Below, piece after piece: positions 12,568-22,634 of a DNA stretch of 64,000 bases (position 1 is the stretch's first letter; each line of letters begins with the position of its first letter). A program made the position numbers and the translations under genes. The stretch is from Amoebophrya sp. A120 (taxonomy: Eukaryota; Sar; Dinophyceae; Syndiniales; Amoebophryaceae), in contig CAJINV010000005.1 of NCBI GenBank assembly GCA_905178155.1, forward strand, positions 4,012,918-4,076,917, read 5' to 3'. The notes beneath the pieces are model-generated. The model worked only from the letters and a program-made list of their open reading frames with translations. It did no database searches and had not been told where the DNA came from.

Positions 12568-13756
12568 GAAGAAAAGCCGTGGCTTTGTGCGGACCTGCTT
12601 CGAGCACTGGCTCCTTATAGGAGCACTATTCAAAGGGCGCGCGCCGGGTGGACGGACATCAACATTTTTTCGCTATAACTTTCAATCGTGCCTTTGCCTT
12701 ATTAGAGATGATGTTTGCATCCAACACACAGGGACAATATCGTTCGTTGTTTGAAAAGAAGAGAAGATGCAATACTTAAAGGGAAAAGAACATGTCGCAC
12801 AGGTTTGAGCATGTAAAGGAATCAGGTACTAGCTTAATGTACATAGCGAGATGTTGTCTCCCGCTCTTTGATGCAACAAGGGGAGTTTCTTTTCGGAGAA
12901 GTCGTTCTTCGATAAAAAAGGGACAAGCATGAGCATTTCAATGTACTACAAGGAAAATCGCGATTGCCACGAGCACTATCAATTTTTTCCGTTGCAAGGG
13001 CAAAGCTTATGTTCGCCGCCATCAGAAATAATCTACTTGTCTCAGAGGCGAGCGCATGCTTGCACCCTCTGTTGCCGATCGCTTGATCCAAATATTACGA
13101 CGAGTTTTTCTACTCGGCTACACTAAATAAAGTATACAAATAGAATTAACGAGACCCGCGGCAAAAGGGCAACAGAAAATTGCTGCAATGCTAGACCTAG
13201 CGCCGGCGTTTCCGTCTGTCCCTTACCGACGGTCACTTGATGACTATTTCGAGCTGGGCTCGGCACTGCTCCCGCCTCCGACGCGCGGCAGCAATAGTTT
13301 GCCCTAGTATCCTAGCGGTAACGTCTTCGAATCAGGCCAGGGATTTCAGGCCTTCAAGCGTTTATGACTATGCGCACAGCAGCTCGACAAGGTAGTAAAA
13401 ATTCAATGGGATTTTTTAAGGGCCGACAAGAAAGCAAAAAGTACTACAACCTTGTGCTTGGATCAATGGTGCGCCGTTACTGGGTTTTCAAAACTTCAAA
13501 ACTTGCCTGCTTCCTTGTTAGTTGTATCTTTCTCCTAACTTACGTTCCAAATCAATACCGACGAAGAACTACTTGTGCACGATGTTGCTTCTTGTTCTTT
13601 GCCTTGCCCTCTTGGTAGTTTTTGCACAACATCCATATACACAAGATATCAACCTGTTGGAGATGAAAAAAGTGCCAGTGTGCAGTGGCCAAGTATGTTC
13701 GTGCGAATCCACAGTTTTCTTTTTCTTGGCACCCGTTTTTACTTTTTGTGGGCACG
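12568..13756. other. Gene-free stretch
   Basis: AT-rich sequence between two minus-strand genes. Open frames are short and overlap on both strands. No element ends or RNA genes were found. Confidence 0.4.
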
Positions 13757-16700
13757 TCACCCAACGGCTACGTAGGTGATACCGTCCAGCAGGAAGGCGT
13801 CTGGCAACATTTGCCCCGTGCACGCATCGAAGACGACCACACGGTTTGTCAACGAGACGTAGAGAAGATTCCCGCAAGGACTGACCGCGCATCCCGCCAT
13901 TCTGCTGTTTTTCGGAGCGTCGAAAAGAGCGACGCACTGGAGTCGCTTCATGCACCACTTCTTTACACGATGCGCCAGCACCAGATAGAGGTACCTGAAG
14001 AGCAGCGGAAAGATTGGAACATCTTATGGTCGCTTAAAAAATGCTGGTGTGCTGAGTGTGTCAGGCCTATGGTGGGTGAGGGTAGTCGTAGTGTACACAT
14101 TACGATTGTTGATTACTGTTGGACTTTAACAGATGTGCAATCCGAAAAATGCGCATCCAGCAAGTGCAAGGGCTCGCGACACGCATTTTTCGCATGGCGC
14201 TGGTGAAATATCGGCATATATATAATCGGTGTACTCAGCAAGGGACGACAAGGCAGCACAATTCAACTCACCAACAGGCGCTATCCTGTCCCTGCGTGTG
14301 AGATGAGCCGACATAATTCACGAAAAACTGATCAACTATCGGCGTCTTGCGACGGGAGATGATCATGAAAGCAAGTAAATCACAGTTGTACTATCAAGAT
14401 GATGAAATCACAAGAACTTGGAGTATAATAATTTCACTTACCGCCCACAATGCGAAAATGTGCAGGCGAATATGGTGCGGTAGTTATCTTGCGATTCCAG
14501 AGCCATGGATGTGTTGTTCGTGTTACCACCCCACCCAGTTGTCCCCGCGCAGGCTGCAATCGTAGGATCTTTTCCGCTCTGCGAATCTACTCCGGAAAGG
14601 TCCAATCTACTCTCTCCGGTAAGGTCGGTACAAATGGCGGTCATGTCGTCGCTCACGGTCGCCAGCTTACCGTAGGTGGTCGAGACGGCCACATCGATCA
14701 CGTAGTCGTGGTGGCCTTGGTACTCGCCGATGAATTTGCGAGTGTGAGTTTCAAACTTTTTCACCGTGAACCCACTGGCTGCGTACAGCTCCCTCTCGTC
14801 CCCCGATAGTGCGAGGGCATACACTGGCTGCGGTGTGTAGTTCCCGCCGAACTTCGAGCATAGGAGTATGGCGTTCTCAAGCGTTACATTCTCAACTGTT
14901 ACATGATTTGCGATGCAACATCCCAATCAGAATCGACACGACCAAGTTGCTTCGCATGACAAATTCCCGAAGGGACAAACAGGATCAGAATCTGCGCCAA
15001 ATCTGTCACGCAAAAGGCGCAATCTTCCCCCTTTCATCAGTTTTGCCATTCTTGCATCACAAATTCATGTAACAGTTGAGAATGTAACGTTTGAGAACGC
15101 CATAAGGAGTCCCTCACTCTTCCGCTGAAACGTCGGACGCGCACGCTCTGTGGCGCTACTATGTTGCTGGTTCTTCCTAGAAGTCGCTTCCGTCGTGTGT
15201 GTCGTCTCCGTCTCTACGCGAGAAAAACCATAATTGCCAAAACCAGGTGGCGGCTGCGCGACGTGCGACTGGTGTTTCTCCTGCGCTGACAAGCCGTCGT
15301 CTTCGGCCTGAACGGCTGTTGAGCTCCAATGCGGCAAAAAATGGTTCTGAAACTCGATGTTGCTTGCGTAGCATGTGGTGTATTCTCGATACTTCTGGTG
15401 CGCCCAAAACGACGGCTTTGAAAAAGAGGTGGCATGTTGCCCGCCGGTCCTCGTGGGCATGATAGCTCCGTTTCCGTTTGTTTTACTTTTACCTGCAGTG
15501 GAAATGAATCCAGTTCCAGCATCTGCTGCACAAGAAGTCGATGCGCTAGCGCTAGTATCATGTACAGGGCAAGATGAGTGAAGGGCGACACCGTTGTAAT
15601 GAGTAGCTTCAGGCGCCGTCACAGGCCGTGTCGTGGTGAACGATTGCACTGGTCCTGGTGCTTGTTCTCTTCCCACTGCAGTGAGTTGTACTTGCTGTTC
15701 TCTTTTCGTGCGAATGTCGTGATTCAGCTGGATAAAGTTCTTCTCCTGGTCTATCAAATGCAAAAGTGTCTGGGTCTGGAAGAATACAAGATTTGTCATG
15801 CATATTTCTCATGAAGCATGATGCCTGTAATGCTTGGCCTAGCATCGCAGACTTTTAGAGGGCTTCCTGATGGACCTCCCGCATGAGAAACAAGGTCCGA
15901 GCACGGGGACAGAGTCCCCGTGCGGCGACCTTCCGGCATTTGTCTGCGCGGTGACACTGGGCAGGCAGGTCGCCTGCAGCTAGTGCTAGGTATTTCGGTG
16001 CGCCTTGCATTCCCTGACCCGCGACGGGCCTGCGGACGCGGCTCCCCTGCTTGCGCGCACTAGATTCATTAGCCTGCCGCGCGCAAAGATAAAAGAAAAG
16101 AAGAAACTGGCGCCGGGCCTGGAGCCGGCCCCGCCCCAGGTCATGACGCGGCGACAGAGCCCCACACCGCCCTAGGGCTTTTCTATCTTCGTCCCGCCCT
16201 TCCTTGGCCGCGCGGTGTGGTGTCAGTCCGGGGAGTGTTCGTAGCTAGCCCCTAGGCCATGACGCGGGGACCGAGTCCCCGCGCTGGCCTAGGGCTTTCG
16301 CCCCTTGGCCGCGCGGTGTCCGGGAAGCGCCCCCAGCTGGCCCCTCGGCCATGACGCGGGGACCGAGTCCCCGCGCTGGCCTCGGGCTTTCGCCCCTTGG
16401 GCGCACGGTGTCCGGGGAGCGCTCAAGGCTGGCCCCTAGGCCATGACGCGGGGACCGAGTCCCCGCGCTGGCCTAGGGCTTTCGCTTCTACCTTGGCCAC
16501 ACGGTGTCCGGGAAACGCCCACACCTGGCCCCTAGGCCATGACACGGGGACCGAGTCCCCATGCTGGCCTAGGGCTTTCGTCCCTATCTTGGCCACACGG
16601 TGTCCGGGAAACGCCCACACCTGGCCCCTAGGCCATGACACGGGGACCGGGTCCCCATGCTGGCCTAGGGCTTTCGTCCCTTGGCCACGCGGCTTCCGGG

Positions 16701-19700
16701 AAGCGCCCCCAGCTGGCCCCTAGGCCATGACGCGGGGACCGAGTCCCCGCGCTGGCCTAGGGCTTTCGCCCCTTGGTCGCCGGCTGCCCCGGAGGCGCTC
16801 AAAGCTGGCCCCTAGGCCATGGCGCGGGGACAGAGTCCCGGCGCTGGCCTAGGGCTTTCGCCCCTTGGCCGCACGGTGTCCGGGAAGCGCTCACCGCTGG
16901 CCCCTAGGCCATGATTGACGCGGGGGCCGAGTCCCCGCGCTGGCCTAGGGCTTTCGCCCCTTGGCCGCACGCTGTCCGGGAAGCGCCCAGAACTGAACCC
17001 TAGGCCATGACCCGGGGACCGGGCCCCCGCGCTGGCCCAAGGCTTTCGCCCCTTGGCCGCACGGTGTCCGGGAAACGCTCCCAGCTGGCCCCTAGGCCAT
17101 GACGCGGGGACCGAGTCCCCGCGCTGGCCTAGGGCTTTCGCCCCTTGGCCGCAAGGTGTCCGGGAAGCGCTCACGGCTGGCCCCTAGGCCATGACGCGGG
17201 GACTCCCTAGGCCATGACGCGGGGACCGAGTCCCCGCGCTGGCCTAGGGCTTTCGTCCCTTGGCCACACGGTGTCCGGGAAGCACTCACAGCTGGCCCCT
17301 AGGCCAACACGACGCGGGGACCGAGTCCCCGCGCTGGCCTAGGGCTTTCGCCCCTTGGCCGCACGGTGTCCGGGAAAGGAAACGCCCACAGTTGGCCCCT
17401 AGGCCATGACGCGGGGACCGAGTCCCCGCGCTGGCCTAGGGCTTTCGCCCCTTGGCCGCGCGGTGTCCGGAAAGCGCTCCCAGCTGGCCCCTAGGGCATG
17501 ACGCGGGGACAGAGTCCCCGCGCTGCCCTAGGGCTTTCGCCCCTTGGCCGCACGGTCTCGCGTGACAGACTGGACCTCGGGTCAACCCTCACATGACAAA
17601 ATCCGAAAGTTTGTCCGGGGTGTGTCAAAAATTCTGTCCGGGGTGTGTCCGAAAGTCTGCCCGGGGTATGTCCGGGGTGTGTCTGGGGTGTGTTCGGACT
17701 TTTTGCCTGGGGTATGTTCGGGGGTCTGTCTGGGGTGTGTCTGGGGTGTGTCTGGGGTATGTCTGGGGTATGTTTATACCCCACCTGTTGGTTTTTCGGC
17801 AAAAAATTGTAGTCCGCCCGTGATTGAGGAGCATTTGCATACCCCTGACACACCCCCGAACATACCCCCGAACATACCCCTCGCATGCATTTTTTACCAG
17901 CTGCTGCAGTTTAGATAGTAATGGCCCGTCGGTGTAGCAAAAACTGCGCCCCTCTTGCTGGTCATGCAAGACAAATTTTTTTAGGGTCCAAAAACAGCAT
18001 GACAAGTTCCCATTCTTCCAGACCCAGACATTTTTGCAATCCATATGGTCAGTAAGAAAACAATCTGCGCCACGGGATTCTTGAGTGGCGTCTTCTCCCA
18101 GTCCTCGTCCTGGCGCATGTGGCCGCGGCAGGTCGTTGTGCAAATGCTGAAGCGCGGGCACGGCCGGCGCGCCGTACTGGCGTCCTTCGCTGCGACGAGC
18201 CGTAGTGGAAGATAAGTCGTCAGAGCAGGGGGGCATCATCAAAGTCATGCTTGTTTTTTGCCCACACTGAGAAGTGCTCGACTGGAAACAAGAAGTCTCC
18301 GGTTCAGTGGTCGCCTCCTCTAGAACAGGAGAAGCGAGCTCTTGCTCCAGCGCATCCACTTCCGTGCGCCCTTCGTTCAACCCGGGTCCTCCCACAGCAA
18401 CCGGCTCCTGATGATCCAACAGCAACAAATTTTTCAAAAATGCGGTAGCTTGTGGATCTGCGTGCTGTTCCTTTCGCAACAGGCCGGAAGCTGAAAACGT
18501 CGTCGAGGAGGACAGAGTGGTACCAGCAGCATTTAGCTTCACCGTGTTTGCCTTAGGCGTTTCGTCCTGTTGTGAATTTTTCAGAGTACTAGTACTTACA
18601 ATTTTTGCGCCGCCCCGTGGAGGTCCACCGGAATTCGCATTTTTAGCGAGATATTCTTGTTCATCCATTGCACAGGATAAACTTCCGTTGGAACGGACCG
18701 GGTTTGCTTCCGGAGCCACTACGGTAGCGGAAACTGGTCGTCTCGCAGCAGCAGCAAAAGCATCTGGCTGTGGTATTTTCATAATCTGCTGCTTGTATTC
18801 GTGTTCCTCCACGTCCTCCACCTTGCGCCTGCCGTTGACATTTTCCATCTTCAGCGATGGCACATCAATGCCAGGACGAGTCGTGATCGTACGATGTTGC
18901 AGGGGCTGCGCTTGAGCAGACAGTTTTGTAGTTTCTCTTTGTTGATGCTGCTCATCAGTGGCATCGGCGCCAGCAGATGCTGCAGCAGTGGAGACGACAA
19001 AGTTATAGTTGCGGTCCTCGTAGAGGTCGTTCTTGTTCGCGAAGACCTCTCTGTGGACGGCCACGTCAGCCGGGGTACTGCCGCGCCAACCGCCCGCACT
19101 GTCGAATTCGAAATCTCGGGCGCTTGCGTTAATTGTCACGCCGTAGTGGTTGTTCAACATATTATTTCCATTGCCTCCTTGTTTAGAAGACGACATCCTC
19201 GCTCCCGTCCCTACTGGTCCACCTGCTGTATTGGTTGCACTATCGCCATAAGCTGCAAATAGTGCGAGAAGGTCCTCAGGAATTCCGTCAACATCGTGGT
19301 GGTCGGCGGCGACCGAGGTCTTGCTACTACAGGTCGTCATCGTCGTAGTGCCATTACTTGACGAGGCACTGCAGCTATTCTTCATCAATGTCTCATCTGC
19401 ATGTTGGTCGAAGGCATCGCTGGCAGTAGGAACAATATCTTCGTGCTGCTTCTGCAGTTGTTTCTTCCCCCCGTCCTCATGAAACGCTCTTCCGACGGCG
19501 GCAGCCGGTTCAGGTTCGCGGTCGTTTGATGACGTTGACCTAATCGGTGTATGTTTGCTGGTGAGCAGGCCTACGCTCGCTTTGCGGACATACTCGACGT
19601 GCACGCTCACGTTTTCAGCGACTGGAGAACATTGGCTTGACGCGTCGCGACTTACTACAAAGTCTGGGAACGAGGGCACGCGTTGCTGTGGCTCGTCATC

Positions 19701-20513
19701 CGTCGCGGTCAAAAGACTCTGCTCTGTCGTGACATTAATAATGTGGTTCGACGCAGGAGGAGGCTCAGTCGGCAGTAAATGGTCGTCAGTAAGAACTTCC
19801 TGGTGTAAGAATGGAGTCGGAAGAACAAATGAGGAGGTAGAGCAGGATGGGCGCCCGTCCATTGCACTTTTAAGGTCGACGGCCGTCGTGCTGTCGTGCT
19901 GCGCCGGGTCTTGTCCCTGGTGCACCCGGCCGTGCACTTGCGCCTGAGTCGCGGTGGTGCTGATCATGCCCGTGATCCCAGCAGGTACTACCGTGCCTCC
20001 TAGTATACCAGCTCCGGTGGTTTTTAAGCCGTGGCTCACCGCCTTGGGAGGTGCTGGCATTGTAGTCACAACTTCTACGGGAGTTGTCGAATTACTGTGC
20101 TGCTGGGCCGCTCCCTGCTGGTAGTAGCCAGCGTCATCAAAGTAGCCTTCTAGAAAAAATTCGACTGTTTCGGCGAGATTGTAGTTTTGCTCGTTGGTAA
20201 CTGGGTTTTGCAGTACGGTTTCTAGGTTCTCCTGCGTCCTCGAGTGGATCTTTTGCTCTACTTCGAAGTCAGAGCCTCTATGCCGCGCCGGAGAAGGAGG
20301 GCAACGTTTGTAAAAATCGCACACACCACCCGGCGGTTTCGACACGGGCGTTAGCGTCAATGCTTCAGCTGATCCGCCTTGCCTGCCGTTATTCGGTCCT
20401 AGGTTCTGGTTGTGCGGTATGTGCTGGTCCACGACCGCGATACCTCCTTGTTCGCGTGTATCGCTGGAAATTTGATGTCTTGCTCTGGAAAGTTGTGAAG
20501 CTGCTGAGCCGCT
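13757..20513 (-). CDS. WD40-repeat protein, 3' exons (1255 residues resolved)
   Basis: WD40 repeats form propellers that hold protein complexes together; the partner is unknown. Exons 18046-20513, 15105-15746, 14442-14861 and 13757-13994 sum to 3768 nt, a whole number of codons. The first two junctions are introners; the last is a GT-AG intron (13995-14441). The 820-residue first exon is Ser/Thr/Gln-rich and looks disordered. The last exons hold propeller blades: PVYALALSGDERELYAASG, YVIDVAVSTTYGKLATVSDD, IFACTFSHCGRYLYLVLAHR and AGCAVSPCGNLLYVSLTNRV. The exon at 20513 begins after an ACAG acceptor and reads into exons farther upstream, so this is only the C-terminal part of a larger gene. 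Confidence 0.75.
14867..15104. mobile_element. Introner IE-C, copy 2, near-perfect long terminal inverted repeats
   Basis: 238-bp element; its ends pair over about 38 bp with one mismatch (TATGGCGTTCTCAAGCG, then TTACATTCTCAACTG). The direct repeat AGGAG is at 14862-14866 and 15105-15109. Removal joins KSEGLL to CSKFGGNYTPQPVYAL in the WD40 gene. Confidence 0.93.
16240..17560. repeat. 92-bp hairpin satellite, about 15 copies
   Basis: Tandem units of 91-97 bp. Each contains nested inverted repeats: outer arms CCTAGGCCA and TGGCCTAGG, inner arms GCGGGGAC and GTCCCCGC around a 3-nt loop. Units differ by point changes, some of which keep pairing. One copy near 17188-17230 is a partial duplication. 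A related hairpin (GCACGGGGAC, AGA, GTCCCCGTGC) lies at about 15893-15915, at the edge of the introner sequence. Confidence 0.92.
17590..17885. repeat. G-rich minisatellite with inverted C-rich copies
   Basis: About fifteen units of the type TCTGGGGTGTG or TCTGGGGTATG fill 17590-17785. Inverted units (ACATACCCCCGA type) follow at about 17838-17885. Runs of four G at 6-8 nt spacing could form G-quadruplexes, and the two arms could pair with each other. Confidence 0.85.
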
Positions 20514-20639
20514 CTGTCACGCGAAGCCACCGCCCCTGATGGCCATGACAGGCCATTACTTTCGAGCTGCATATAGCCGTGCATTCCGCATATCATCATC
20601 ATGTAGTGGACACCCGCTCCCAGCGCCACAGGTCAAGGA

Positions 20640-22448
20640 TCCCCTCCCCGGGGGGTGGGCGAGGAAGCACTTTCGGCGACCTCATCATACAAAAGCCGAG
20701 CGCTACCACGGCAAGTCGCCGCATATGTATGGCGTGGGCGAACTGACTTTTTGCATGACAGACAGGAGGATCTTTTTGCGCCTTTGCATTTTCCAAGACC
20801 ACAGACAAGCATCGCATGACGAACCTTGCAATGTTCCAGACCCAGAGTACTAGACATCATGTTAGTTTGCAATGTATAGCGTGGCGATTGCAAGTACATC
20901 GGGGAAATTTCTAAAGAACCGCAGCGGCCAATCTCATCGATGAGGGAAGTGGGCGAAAACGCCATCTGTTGGTAGGAGTTGCAGGAGAACAGGACTTGTC
21001 CACCGGAAACCTGTTGGTACGAGCCGCTTGTTGTATTCAGGAGGCAGCTGTGATTGAAGTTGAACGGGGATGTATCCAGGAAAAAAGTGTTCTTCCATCC
21101 AGTTCCACATTTTCCTTTCGCAGATTTTTCAGCAAGAACATTTAATACAGGTCAAGTGGTCCTCTCCTGCAGGACCAGGACCACAAGAAAACTTTGCAAC
21201 GCGGAATAAAACACGCGTGGAACGAGATAACTCCCAGGCATAATTGGGGGGCATGATAGAGGTTGTCCGTCTTGCTTCTCTATGGTTGTCAGTCCTGCGA
21301 CATCACGCATTGTCTGTGCAAACTGTAAATGCAAAAACATTTTTCCTCGCTTAGGACAGCTGAAACTGCGGCGCGAGAGCTGCATGTGTGTCGCCAGTTA
21401 TGGAGGTGGTCCACGACGTGCCGCACTGAGCGGCGCCTGATCCCCTGTGGGGCGGCTCTTGCTGATGTTCGTGTCGCGCACCATAAATGCACAGCGCACT
21501 ATTTTCCACAGTAGCGCTGGATGTCGAAGCTTCTGCGGCAGTGCCTCGGCAAGACTGCGCGGTCATCTGGTGCCCCCGGGAAACCATTTTAATATTCGGG
21601 GGCCCTGGCTGTATGTCCCCAGTAGTTCTTGCAGCAGCAGTTGCGATGTCAGTACCTACATTCGCAGCGGGCACCATCTTCTGGTGGTGATGGTGTTGCG
21701 CGCTGCAAGAAATTCCGCCGACGGTCGCGGCCACGACAGCTGCGCCAGAAGTAGACGGGTAGTAGGGGTAAGTCGCACTATAAGTGGGTTGTGCTACCAC
21801 AGGTGTAGTTCCGCCACCGTCAGCAAGAGATAGGCCATCATAGGCTTGGGTCTCATGCGGCCGCGCTCCTACCCCGCCCAGTGGCGCCGGAACCGGCGGC
21901 ACAACCAGGGCGCCGGCTGCTGCAAAGTCTTGATTCGAGGGTTGCCGTTGCCCGCACGGCAATGGCAAGAGAGCCTCTCCATTTTCAGACAAATAGGCCT
22001 GGCACTGCGCGGTTGACGTCGGTGATGCTGTCATCAATGCAATATGATCCACGGGTCGCCGTGGCCGACCGCTTTCCTGATGGTGCTCCCGACTGCAGCT
22101 CGCAGGAAAAGAAGTGGCAATCCTTCTACTATCCGCTACCGCGCCCTCGACCGCGTCGAAAAATGCTACCGCAGGGGGCGAATTTGGGTAGTTTGATGCT
22201 CGGTTGTGATTTCTGCCCTGCAAACAAGCGGGGGTCAGTCCTGGCGGAGGGCCGTCAAAGGAGGTGGTGGACACGATCCAAGAGGACGACTGGCCGGGAT
22301 CGTAGTGCAAGTGGTGTCGTTGCTGATCCCCCGCCAACTGTGTCCCCGTGTAGGAGGATCGCATGATATGAGAATAAAGAAAACGACCCTCCCTAACCCT
22401 TCCCTTCCATACCCAACGGGAGACTAAGATTTGCTTTCGCACTGACAC
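20640..22448 (-). CDS. Probable internal exons of the WD40 gene, disordered
   Basis: Two coding blocks. Block one, about 20640-21110, is a Gln/Ser/Asn-rich frame (SGSYQQVSGGQVLFSCNSYQ) that continues through MAFSPTSLIDEIGRCGS. A truncated introner remnant (20737-20878) lies inside it. Block two, about 21360-22400, is Ala/Thr/His/Gln-rich (AQHHHHQKMVPAANVGTDIA). Neither has a recognisable domain. Splice sites were not resolved. Assignment to the WD40 gene rests on strand, spacing and similar composition. Confidence 0.45.
20737..20878. mobile_element. Truncated introner IE-A remnant
   Basis: The right end is IE-A-like (TTCCAGACCCAGAG, then ..GCAATGTATA), with GCATGACGAA-type internal words. 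The left end does not match. A direct repeat GCGTG flanks it (20732-20736, 20879-20883). The frame is open both with and without it. Confidence 0.5.
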
Positions 22449-22634
22449 TGCAGAAGCAAATCACTTTTGCTGTCCGGGGCGTCGTACATCAATTCGTGTG
22501 GAACAGAAACGCGCGCCAGCATCTTTCTCGACGCACAGCTGGGTTGGCACGAGTAGAAGCCAACTCAGCTTCACAACTGCTGGCGGAACAAAGCACGCAT
22601 GTAAGATGCTGGAGTCATGCAATTCAGCATGCAT

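Larger units (their letters stand above)
15752..18045. mobile_element. Expanded introner IE-A (2.3 kb) carrying two satellite arrays
   Basis: The left 140 bp and right 115 bp match the two halves of an ordinary 260-bp IE-A copy (compare 62985-63246). The direct repeat TGGTC is at 15747-15751 and 18046-18050. Between the halves lie about 2 kb of tandem repeats. Removing the whole unit restores CFLTDQEKNFIQLNHD in frame, so the enlarged element still appears to be treated as an intron. Confidence 0.88.

Noticed and set aside
13305-13350. Possible tRNA T-arm (GTCTTCGAATCAGG)
   Set aside because: No acceptor, D or anticodon stems can be folded around it at tRNA spacing.
16397-17289. Several repetitive open frames across the 92-bp satellite
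   Set aside because: They are translations of tandem hairpins, with near-identical Pro/Arg/Gly-rich repeats on both strands.
16240-17560. CRISPR-like appearance of a regular repeat array
   Set aside because: The units are contiguous and about 92 bp, with no unique spacers, and lie inside a eukaryotic intron-like element.
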